From Lysobacteraceae bacterium PS02340 (GTDB lineage: Bacteria; Pseudomonadota; Gammaproteobacteria; Xanthomonadales; Xanthomonadaceae), in assembly GCA_029959605.1 (NCBI GenBank), contig JASCOC010000002.1:124001-188000 (forward strand): a stretch of DNA of 64,000 nucleotides, in the 5' to 3' direction. The notes beneath the pieces are model-generated. The model was not told the DNA's origin and did no database searches. It saw only the letters and a list, made by a program, of their open reading frames with translations. Position 1 is the stretch's first letter. Each line of letters starts with the position of its first letter. Below are positions 16,364 through 23,885 of this stretch, piece after piece. The position numbers and the translations under genes are program-made.

Positions 16364-17323
16364 TCAGAACACCGACAGACCGGTCATGCGCGTGAACCGG
16401 TGCAGCGCGTAACCACCGAGCAGCGAGTTGCCCTTCTCGTCCAGCGCAGGCGACCAGACGCATAGGTTCAGCACGTGCGGCACCACCGCGACGATGCCGC
16501 CACCGACGCCGCTCTTGGCCGGCAGGCCGACGTGGAACGCGAACTCGCCGGCAGCGTCGTAGGTGCCGCAGGTCATCATCACCGCGTTGATGCGCTTGGC
16601 GCGCTCGATGCTGGTGACCTGCTCGCCCGACGACGGGCATTTGCCGCGATCGGAGAGGAACTGCAGGCTGCGCGCGAGGTCGATGCAGTTCATCTTCAAC
16701 GCGCACTGGAAGTAATAGAAATCCAGCACCGCCTGCACGTCGTTCTTGATGTTGCCGAAGCTGCGGATGAAGTTGGCCAGCGCGACGTTGCGGTAGCCGC
16801 TCTTGCGCTCCGACTCCCAGATTTCGTCGTCGCGGCCGATGTCGGGATTGCCGGTGCGCGCTCGCATGAACTGCAGCAGCGCGGCTTCCGGATCGTCGTA
16901 ATGCGACAGGATGACGTCGGCGACGACGATCGCGCCGGCATTGATGAAGGGATTGCGCGGAATGCCGGCCTCGTGTTCGAGCTGGATCAGCGAATTGAAC
17001 GGATCACCCGAGGGCTCGCGGCCGACGCGCTTCCACAGGTCGTCGCCGGCCTTGTCGAGCGCCAGGGTGAGCGTGTGCACCTTGGAGATGCTCTGGATCG
17101 AGAACGGCGCGTGCGCCTCGCCCACCGTGTAGACATCGCCGTCGAGCGTCGCCACCGCCATGCCGAAGGTGTCGCGCGGCACGGACGCGAGCGCGGGGAT
17201 GTAGTCGGCAACCTTGCCCTTCTGCGCGTCGAAGCGTTCGCGGACTTCCGCATGGATCGTCTTCAGGATGTCCTGCAGATCGTGGCGGCTCAGATCGTGC
17301 GGATTCTGCGGGGGACTGCGCAT
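16364..17323 (-). CDS. glsA: glutaminase
   Basis: A 319-residue serine-dependent glutaminase. The beta-lactamase-like SxxK motif is in FSIQSISKVHTL, with the family's YIPALASVP, GDVYTVGEAHAPF, RNPFINAGAI and the C-terminal SGVGGGIVAVVP all present and in order. It converts glutamine to glutamate and ammonia in the cytoplasm. The ATG at 17323 gives the family length; the open frame upstream is spurious. It is a single gene, convergent with the GH16 gene and downstream of the discoidin-glycosidase gene on the same strand. Confidence 0.93.
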   Translation of the reverse strand: MRSPPQNPHDLSRHDLQDILKTIHAEVRERFDAQKGKVADYIPALASVPRDTFGMAVATLDGDVYTVGEAHAPFSIQSISKVHTLTLALDKAGDDLWKRVGREPSGDPFNSLIQLEHEAGIPRNPFINAGAIVVADVILSHYDDPEAALLQFMRARTGNPDIGRDDEIWESERKSGYRNVALANFIRSFGNIKNDVQAVLDFYYFQCALKMNCIDLARSLQFLSDRGKCPSSGEQVTSIERAKRINAVMMTCGTYDAAGEFAFHVGLPAKSGVGGGIVAVVPHVLNLCVWSPALDEKGNSLLGGYALHRFTRMTGLSVF

Positions 17324-17374
17324 GACGCCTCGGCTGGGAGCGGCTGATATTCCGGCTTCGCAGCATGGCGTCGA

Positions 17375-17398
17375 CGGCGTGACCATCCGGTCACGCCG
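17375..17398 (-). terminator. hairpin after the discoidin-glycosidase gene
   Basis: A 10-bp perfect stem (CGGCGTGACC / GGTCACGCCG) with an ATCC loop lies just past the stop at 17407. No T run is present. Confidence 0.55.
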
Positions 17399-17406
17399 CG
17401 GCGGCG

Positions 17407-20400
17407 TCAGTCCGCGGCCCAGCTCGCTTCGAGCGTGCGGAACGAGCTCGGCAAGGTGATGCCCTGCGCGTCGTAGTCGCGCGCCTCGACACCGTCCACG
17501 CGGACGCGCTGCGGCCGCGACCTCTGCGGCCATGCGAGATGCACGGTGCTGCCCGCACGCAGCCCGTCGCCGAGTGCGACGTCGAGTCGCCCGGCATCGC
17601 CACGCGCTTGGAGGGTCAGCGGTCCGTAAGCCGTCGGCAGCGCATCGAGTCGCAGGCCCTCGCCCGCCAGCCAGTCGGTCGGCGTGCCGGGCAACAACTG
17701 CAGCACGGTGTCTTCCTCGCGCATCAGCATGCCGAACACCGCACGCGCGTACTCGGCGCCGATCCAGGTGTGCGGCATGTCGCCGAGATAGCGCGGAAAC
17801 CGCAGCCGCGAATGCACGACCTCGCCCCAGACGTGCCAGGGCTGCGGGCGCCGGTCGTCGAGCATGCGCGAGAGCATCTCCCACGCGGCATCGGGCTGGT
17901 CCAGATGGACGAAGGTCAGCACGTTGCGCAGTTCGTAGGGCGAGTACGCATACAGCGCATCGGGCGCGCCGTTGCGGCGGAAGTCGGCGAGATAGCGGTC
18001 GAAGGTGTTGCGCAGCGCATCGGCTGGCAACAGGTCCTGCTGCCCGGTCGGGTCGAGCGCGATCGAGACGCTGGTGGGATCGTTGCCGCCGAGGTCGGCG
18101 GCCGCGGGCACGGTGTCTTGGCCGCTCCAGGCCATGGTCGCGCGGATCGACGCGGCGACGTCGGTCCGCAACGCGTCGTATTGCGTGCGTGCCCAGGCGG
18201 CGGTCTTTGCGTCGCCCAGTTGTTCGGCGAGCCAGGCGCCGTCGTGCCAGCCCTTGAGCGCCCAGTAGTCGTCCCAGTAGCTGTGCGTCGGACTGGAATA
18301 GCCTTCGTGGCTGATCGACGGTGCGATGATGCCGCGGAAGCGCCCCGGCGCCGGCGCATCGGCCATGTAGCCCGGCACCAGCGTGCGCTCGCGCAGCGTC
18401 TGCAGGAACCGCATCGCCGACGTCACCTGCGGCAGGTAGTCGCGCACGGTCTCCGGCCCGCCGTCGAGGCGCGCGACATCGGCCACCAGTGCGATGTACT
18501 GGCCCTGCGCATCGAATTCGATGTCGGAACCGAAACCAGTGAACAGCGTGCCGTCGTCGTTGATGATCGGTGAGACCAGACCCGATTCACGCACTGCGTG
18601 GTCGGTGTACCAGCGCAGGAAATCGCGGGCCACGTCGGTCTGGCCCATGCGCAGCAGCACCGCGGCCGTCGCCGCGCCATCGCGGATGAAGGAGCGGTCG
18701 TAATTGCGCGGGCCCGGCTGCATCGCCTGACCGGTGCGGTTGATCAGCATGTAGGCCGCCTGCGTGCGCAGCGCATCGACCATGTCGGCATCGGGCAATG
18801 CGATGTGCACGTCGCCGAAGCGTGCGCGCCAGTCGTCGGCGACGTTTGCAGCCAGCACATCGAAACTCGCATCGGGTGTGCCCGCGACGCGCAGCGTGGC
18901 CGGCACCAGCGCCGGTGCTTCGGGCAGCGGACCGTGATCGCGGTCCGTGCGCGTGATGCCGAGCGGAAACGCGACGACGACCGATTCGCTGGCGCCGGGC
19001 GCGAGCCGCATGCGGTAGCCGAGCAGCGATGCGGCGAGGCCCGCATCGTCGTGCGCGGCCTGCGCATCCGGCGCGGTGCCGGCTGCGGCATGCGGCGTGA
19101 GTTCGGTCGCGCCGTCTTCGCCGAACGCCGCCGCGCCCTGGTGCGTCGGCGGCGTCAGCGATGTCAGCAACGTGCGGTCGTTGACGCGGACCGCGGTGCC
19201 GAGTGGATCGGCAGCGATCGCGATCTCGCGGATCGGCGACAGCCCGCCGTTCTGCCACGGCGGATTCATCTGCATCGGTCGCACCAGCAGCGACAGCGTG
19301 CCGTCGATCGCGGTCGCGCCGCGGTTGGTGACGCGATGCCGCAGCAACGTGACCGGCTGACCGTCGAGCGTCGCAGTGAAGGTCTCGCTGCGCACTGCGA
19401 TGTCCGGCGTCGCGGTCCAGTCGACGGCCGGCATCGGCATCCAGCGCTCGCGCAGCGTGTGCACCGGCGTCCCGCCCGCCGCGCTGGCCGCGCCGCGCGC
19501 ATCGCGCCAGATCGCCTGCACCAGCGGTGCGCCCTTCCAGGCTTCGAGATTGCCCCACTCGTCGAAGATCGATTTCTGCAGGCCGCCGTGCACGCCGACG
19601 ACCGTCCAGTAGGTCTGCTGCATGCGCAGCGAGGGCGGGAACAGCGTCGCGGTGCCGCGCGCCGCGGCCGCCTGGTAGGCGCGCATCGGCGTCATCACGT
19701 CGCCCGGCCCGAGCAGACGCAGGCGTGTGATGGCCGGCGGCGCGCCGTCGCCGGCGGACACGTGCACGCGCAGTTCGCGCGCCTCCAGCGCAACCGGACT
19801 CGCCAGCGTCGACATGCCGCCGTCGCCGGGGAAGAGATCGCGCGCCACGACCCGCCAGTCGCCCCCGGCGTCGCGCGCTTCCAGCGTCGCGCCGCTGCGC
19901 GTGCCGGCCCATTCGACGCGCAATCCGGCAGTGGGCTGCGGCGATGCGAACGATAGCGCGATGCGTCCGGAATCGCCGTCCATCTCGACCGGCACCGGCG
20001 ACGCGCCCGTGCGCCAGATGCGTGCGTTGTCCGGATCCTTCAGGCCTTCGATACGCGGCGCCTCGGCGACCGGCAGCGGTTCGAACTCGAAGATCGACAC
20101 ACCCCAGTCCGACGTCTTCGGCAGCGCGGCCAGCCGCAGCCAGCGCGCACGCACCGGCGCGAAGAACAGCGTCTCCACGCCGCCGAGCGAATCCGCCTGC
20201 ACGTGCACGTCGCGCCAGTCGCCTTCGGTGTCGGCGGCCTGCAGCACGAAGCCTTCGGGATTGGCGAGATCCCAGCGGATGCGCACGCCGGCGATGTCCG
20301 CCGTGCGGCCCAGATCGACCTGGAACCAGTGGCCGGCACTGAACGCGCCGCCGGTCTTCGTGGCCGGATCGCCGTCGATCAGATGATCGATCGCTTCGGC

Positions 20401-20526
20401 CTGCACCTGCGTCGACGAACTCGTCGCCGTCCACGACGCACGCGACGGCAGGCTACCTTGCGCGAGCGCCGACGCGCCGACCAGCGCACACACCACACCA
20501 CACAGCCACCGCATCCGGTTCCGCAT
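17407..20526 (-). CDS. exported F5/8 type C (discoidin) plus six-hairpin-glycosidase-like protein
   Basis: A 1039-residue secreted protein. The ATG at 20526 gives a signal peptide (RWLCGVVCALVGASALAQ); a GTG 24 bases upstream is also possible. Residues about 25-150 form an F5/8 type C module (HLIDGDPATKTGGAFSAGHWFQVDLGR), a carbohydrate-binding fold, with a second beta-sandwich region up to about 270. Residues about 590-960 look like an alpha/alpha six-hairpin glycosidase (QAAYMLINRTGQAM, YDRSFIRDGAATAAVLLRMGQ, GFGSDIEFDAQGQYIALVADV, YWDDYWALKGW). A C-terminal beta domain ends the protein. I cannot assign a GH family. With the nearby GH16 enzyme and TonB receptor it suggests polysaccharide breakdown outside the cytoplasm. 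Confidence 0.75.
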   Translation of the reverse strand: MRNRMRWLCGVVCALVGASALAQGSLPSRASWTATSSSTQVQAEAIDHLIDGDPATKTGGAFSAGHWFQVDLGRTADIAGVRIRWDLANPEGFVLQAADTEGDWRDVHVQADSLGGVETLFFAPVRARWLRLAALPKTSDWGVSIFEFEPLPVAEAPRIEGLKDPDNARIWRTGASPVPVEMDGDSGRIALSFASPQPTAGLRVEWAGTRSGATLEARDAGGDWRVVARDLFPGDGGMSTLASPVALEARELRVHVSAGDGAPPAITRLRLLGPGDVMTPMRAYQAAAARGTATLFPPSLRMQQTYWTVVGVHGGLQKSIFDEWGNLEAWKGAPLVQAIWRDARGAASAAGGTPVHTLRERWMPMPAVDWTATPDIAVRSETFTATLDGQPVTLLRHRVTNRGATAIDGTLSLLVRPMQMNPPWQNGGLSPIREIAIAADPLGTAVRVNDRTLLTSLTPPTHQGAAAFGEDGATELTPHAAAGTAPDAQAAHDDAGLAASLLGYRMRLAPGASESVVVAFPLGITRTDRDHGPLPEAPALVPATLRVAGTPDASFDVLAANVADDWRARFGDVHIALPDADMVDALRTQAAYMLINRTGQAMQPGPRNYDRSFIRDGAATAAVLLRMGQTDVARDFLRWYTDHAVRESGLVSPIINDDGTLFTGFGSDIEFDAQGQYIALVADVARLDGGPETVRDYLPQVTSAMRFLQTLRERTLVPGYMADAPAPGRFRGIIAPSISHEGYSSPTHSYWDDYWALKGWHDGAWLAEQLGDAKTAAWARTQYDALRTDVAASIRATMAWSGQDTVPAAADLGGNDPTSVSIALDPTGQQDLLPADALRNTFDRYLADFRRNGAPDALYAYSPYELRNVLTFVHLDQPDAAWEMLSRMLDDRRPQPWHVWGEVVHSRLRFPRYLGDMPHTWIGAEYARAVFGMLMREEDTVLQLLPGTPTDWLAGEGLRLDALPTAYGPLTLQARGDAGRLDVALGDGLRAGSTVHLAWPQRSRPQRVRVDGVEARDYDAQGITLPSSFRTLEASWAAD

Positions 20527-20654
20527 CGCGCACCTGCCCTGTCTTCGCACGCCCTCCCCAGGGTCGCGACGCCGGCACGTGGACCGTCGCGACCGGGAGC
20601 GTAACCGTTTTCAGTCGTGGCGGGCGCAGGCTTCGCGACGGCCCGCAGCACACA

Positions 20655-20683
20655 GGATTCCAGCGTCTCTACTTCTGGAATCC
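20655..20683. promoter_or_regulatory. 9-11-9 interrupted dyad upstream of the glutathionyl-hydroquinone reductase gene
   Basis: GGATTCCAG and CTGGAATCC are exact inverted repeats separated by 11 bases. They lie in the 264-base divergent region between the discoidin-glycosidase and reductase genes, about 110 bases before the latter's start. It could be a repressor/activator site or a leader hairpin. No other symmetry stands out here. Confidence 0.4.
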
Positions 20684-20790
20684 GGCGCCCGCGCGGCTGA
20701 ATACGCGCCCGGGGACGTGGCCTTGACCCGGCATCGGCGAGGCTTGGCCCGCGCGCGCGCCGCGCCGCAGCCACACAGGACACCGAACGC

Positions 20791-21753
20791 ATGGGCATGC
20801 TGATCGAAGGCCGCTGGGAATCCGACGACGACAAGCTCGTCAACGAGGACGGCGCGCTGCAACGGCCCGACTCGGCCTTCCGCAACTGGATCAAGCCGGA
20901 CGGCGCGCCCGGTCCGACCGGCGAAGGCGGCTTCGCCGCCGAGCCCGGCCGCTATCACCTCTACGTGGCTCGGGCCTGTCCGTGGGCGCATCGCGCGACG
21001 CTGTTCCGCGAGCTCAAGGGCCTGCAGGCGATGATCGGGTTGTCGGTCACCCACTGGCTGATGGCCGACGACGGCTGGACCTTCGCCACCGGCCCTGGCG
21101 TGATCGCGGATCCGTTGTACGGCGCCGAGACCGTCTGGCAACTCTACGTGCGCGCCGATCCCCGCTACACCGGCCGCGTGACCGTGCCGGTGCTGTGGGA
21201 CACGCAGCGCGAGACCATCGTCAGCAACGAATCGGCCGACATCATCCGCATGTTCAACAGCGCCTTCGACGGCGTCGGCGCGACGCCGGGCGATTACGCG
21301 CCCGCGGCACTGCTCGGCGAGATCGATGCGCTCAACGCCCGCATCTACGACGGGCTCAACAATGGTGTGTACAAGGCCGGCTTCGCGACCATCCAGTCCG
21401 CCTACGACGAGGCCGTGCGCGGGGTGTTCGAGACGCTCGACTGGCTGGAAGCGCACCTGTCCGGACGGACCTGGCTGTGCGGCGACGTGCAGACCGAGGC
21501 CGACTGGCGACTGTTCACCACCCTGCTCCGCTTCGACGCGGTCTACCACGGGCACTTCAAGTGCAATCTGCGGCAGCTCAAGGACTATCCGGTGCTGTCG
21601 GCATACACGCAGCGGCTTTACGCCGAGCCGGCGGTCGCGCCGACGGTGAATTTCGAGCACATCCGCCGCCACTACTACCAGAGCCATCGCCAGATCAATC
21701 CGACCGGCATCGTGCCGGTGGGCCCGGAACCGGTGTTTCCGGTCGCGTTCTGA
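20791..21753 (+). CDS. yqjG: glutathionyl-hydroquinone reductase (Xi-class GST)
   Basis: A 320-residue Xi-class glutathione transferase. The catalytic cysteine is in RACPWAHR (C63), as in YqjG/PcpF, followed by the thioredoxin-fold VPVLWD and SNESADIIRMFN. The all-helical C-terminal half carries FETLDWLEAHLSGRTWLCGD, RLFTTLLRFDAVYHGHFKCN and HYYQSH, all family signatures. The enzyme reduces glutathionyl-hydroquinones to free hydroquinones in the cytoplasm. AGGA precedes the ATG. It stands alone and is convergent, one base apart, with the DUF6151 gene. Confidence 0.92.
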   Translation: MGMLIEGRWESDDDKLVNEDGALQRPDSAFRNWIKPDGAPGPTGEGGFAAEPGRYHLYVARACPWAHRATLFRELKGLQAMIGLSVTHWLMADDGWTFATGPGVIADPLYGAETVWQLYVRADPRYTGRVTVPVLWDTQRETIVSNESADIIRMFNSAFDGVGATPGDYAPAALLGEIDALNARIYDGLNNGVYKAGFATIQSAYDEAVRGVFETLDWLEAHLSGRTWLCGDVQTEADWRLFTTLLRFDAVYHGHFKCNLRQLKDYPVLSAYTQRLYAEPAVAPTVNFEHIRRHYYQSHRQINPTGIVPVGPEPVFPVAF

Positions 21754-21754
21754 G

Positions 21755-22318
21755 TCAGGCGCCGCGCGGCGCGTCGACGACCTGCGGCGTGCGCAAGGGC
21801 ACACCGTCGGCATCGAAGAACGCCCGGTTGCGCAGGCCGCGCAGTCTCGCCACGAGCAGACGCAGGAAGATGCGACCGCCGCCGATCGCGGTCGCGAGCG
21901 GCGTGCCCGGCACGTGTCCTTCGGCCGACGCCTGGTTGAGCACGAAGCGCGGCGGGCCGAACGCCGCATCGCGCTCCTGCGGTGCCAGCGCGTCGGCGAT
22001 CACGCCGACATAGGCGACACGCGCATCGCGCGCCGTGTTGGCGATGGGCGCCCGGCAGCAGTCGGCGTACCAGCGCAGCACACCCGCGTCCGACAACGAC
22101 AGACAGGCCAGTCGCGCGTCGCCTGCGGTGAAGCGGATAGCGTCCGGCGGCACGGCGACGATCGCGGTGCCGCCCTGCGCATCGAGGACTTCGTCGGCGC
22201 CCAGATGGCGCGCGTAGGCGCGGCAATCGCGGCAGTAGCAGCGCGCATGTCCGTAGGCGTGGGCGTTGTCCACTTCACCGCGCAACTGTCCGCAGCGGCA
22301 TCGCAGTTCGACGTGCAT
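21755..22318 (-). CDS. DUF6151 / GFA-like cysteine-rich protein
   Basis: A 187-residue protein with N-terminal cysteine pairs CRCGQLRG and CYCRDC, and a later DCCRAPI, an arrangement resembling glutathione-dependent formaldehyde-activating (GFA) zinc proteins. Its length and the middle segment (AIRFTAGDARLACLSLSDAGVLRWYADCC) fit the GFA-like DUF6151 proteins. It probably binds zinc; activity is unknown. The ATG at 22318 starts the conserved part. It lies 64 bases downstream of the glyoxalase-like gene on the same strand and may share a transcript with it. Confidence 0.7.
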   Translation of the reverse strand: MHVELRCRCGQLRGEVDNAHAYGHARCYCRDCRAYARHLGADEVLDAQGGTAIVAVPPDAIRFTAGDARLACLSLSDAGVLRWYADCCRAPIANTARDARVAYVGVIADALAPQERDAAFGPPRFVLNQASAEGHVPGTPLATAIGGGRIFLRLLVARLRGLRNRAFFDADGVPLRTPQVVDAPRGA

Positions 22319-22382
22319 GACCGGCTCCCGGGGATTCGACGCCCGGATGCTGCGCCCGCGTCGCGACGGGCCATGTGAACGC

Positions 22383-22778
22383 TCAGTCCGCTGCGGCGAC
22401 CTCGTAGAGTTCCAGCGGCAGGCCGTCGGGATCGGCGAAGAACACGAAGCGCTGGCCGGTGTAGGGATCGACGCGCACCGGTTCCAGCACGACGCCACGC
22501 GCGGCCAGGCGCGCGCAGGCCGCGTCGATGTCGTCGACGGCGAATGCGAGATGCCGCAGGCCGCGCGCTTCCGGCCACGAGGGTCGCGGCGGTGCATCCG
22601 GGAACGAGAACAGCTCGACCTGCCCGCCGTCCGGCAGGGCGAGATCGAGCTTCCAGGACTGCCGGTCTTCTCGGTAATGCTCGTCCAGCATCCGCAGCCC
22701 GAGCGTCTCGACGTAGAACGCTTTCGACGCCGTGTAGTCGCCGCAGATCACCGCGACATGGTGGAGGCCGCGCAGCAT
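22383..22778 (-). CDS. VOC family (glyoxalase I-like, GloA2) protein
   Basis: A 131-residue vicinal-oxygen-chelate protein. Two beta-alpha-beta-beta-beta halves are visible: residues 1-60 (LRGLHHVAVICGDYTASKAF, VELFSFPD) and 70-128 (GLRHLAFAVDDIDAACARL, FFADPDGLPLELYE). Metal ligands H6, E55, H75 and E124 are in the expected places. It matches the GloA2/YaeR group, whose substrate is not settled. The start lies two bases after the dienelactone hydrolase stop, so the two are one operon. Confidence 0.85.
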   Translation of the reverse strand: MLRGLHHVAVICGDYTASKAFYVETLGLRMLDEHYREDRQSWKLDLALPDGGQVELFSFPDAPPRPSWPEARGLRHLAFAVDDIDAACARLAARGVVLEPVRVDPYTGQRFVFFADPDGLPLELYEVAAAD

Positions 22779-22780
22779 CG

Positions 22781-23683
22781 TCAGGCCGGAACTTTCAGCG
22801 TGCGTGCGAACAGCGCCAGCATCTTGGACCATGCTTCCTTGGCAGCCGCTTCGTCGTAGCGCGGCGTGGTGTCGTTGTTGAAGCCGTGTTCGGTATCGGC
22901 CGGCTGGTACAGCGCGAATGTCTTGCCGGCCGCCTTCAACGCGGCTTCGTAGTCGGGCCACTGCGCATTGACGCGCGCATCGTTGGACGCGAGCACCACC
23001 AGCAGTTCCGCCGCGATCTTCGGCACGTCCTCCAGCGGCGCCGCCGGTCCGTAGAACGGCACTGCGGCGCGCAGCGTCGGCAGCTGCGTCGCCAGCCAGT
23101 TGGCCATGCCGCCGCCGTAGCAGAAGCCGACGACGCCGAGATGGCCGTTGCCGCCTTCGATGGTTTGCAGCCAGCCGGCAGCGGCGACGAAGTCCTGCCG
23201 CGCCGTGTCCTGGTCCAGCGTGGCGAACAGGGCACGCGCGGCGTCCTCCTCGCCGGGATATCCGCCCTTCGGAAACAACGCATCCGGCGCGAACGCGATG
23301 TAGCCCTCGAGCGCGATGCGCCGCGCGACGTCCTCGATGTGCGGATTGAGGCCGCGGTTCTCGTGCACCACCAGCACCAGCGGCAACGGACCGCTCGCTC
23401 CGGCCGGCTGCGCGAGATAGCCGCGGCCGCGACCATTGCCCTTGGGCGAGTCGAATTCCACGTGGCGCGTCTGCAGGCGTGCGTCGTCCGGCGCGATCTG
23501 CTGCGCACTCGCGAACTGCGGACTTAGTGCGGCCAGCAGCCCCACCGCACCCGCGGCGCCAGCGATGCCGCCCGCGCGCGTCAGGAAGCCGCGTCGATCG
23601 ATCGCGCCGTGCACGTAGTCGTCGAACAACGCGAGGACATCGGGATCGAAATCGCGTGCGGTCTGCTTCGGCGGTGTGGCCAT
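22781..23683 (-). CDS. Tat-exported dienelactone hydrolase family protein
   Basis: A 300-residue alpha/beta-hydrolase of the dienelactone hydrolase family. The N-terminus has a twin-arginine motif (DRRGFLTRAGG, R30-R31) before a hydrophobic stretch and a likely cleavage after ASA (residue 60), so it is a candidate Tat substrate. The catalytic triad is C178 in GFCYGGG, D225 in ASNDARV and H256 in TEHGFNN. The family hydrolyses lactones such as dienelactone; periplasmic members of this type are widespread and their substrates unknown. Upstream is a divergent TonB receptor gene, and the VOC gene follows in an operon. Confidence 0.85.
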   Translation of the reverse strand: MATPPKQTARDFDPDVLALFDDYVHGAIDRRGFLTRAGGIAGAAGAVGLLAALSPQFASAQQIAPDDARLQTRHVEFDSPKGNGRGRGYLAQPAGASGPLPLVLVVHENRGLNPHIEDVARRIALEGYIAFAPDALFPKGGYPGEEDAARALFATLDQDTARQDFVAAAGWLQTIEGGNGHLGVVGFCYGGGMANWLATQLPTLRAAVPFYGPAAPLEDVPKIAAELLVVLASNDARVNAQWPDYEAALKAAGKTFALYQPADTEHGFNNDTTPRYDEAAAKEAWSKMLALFARTLKVPA

Positions 23684-23885
23684 GACGTGCTCCTGCGGCG
23701 GATCGGGCCTCGATGGTAATCGCCGCGCGTGACGCGCGGCGTGCGGCCGCTGCAACGCCGCGTTGCACCGCAACAAAACTTCAATACATCGTCGTTAGCC
23801 TCCGGCCCCGGTCGCACGTCGGCCATCGCGTCGCGTGCAAGCGCACGGCGCGCTCGTCCATCCGTCTCCAAGGGGAACACCTGGC

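Noticed and set aside
20598-20615. Possible LacI-like half-site GTAACCGTTTTC upstream of the discoidin-glycosidase gene
   Set aside because: Symmetry covers only a few bases and no second half matches the GH16 operator.
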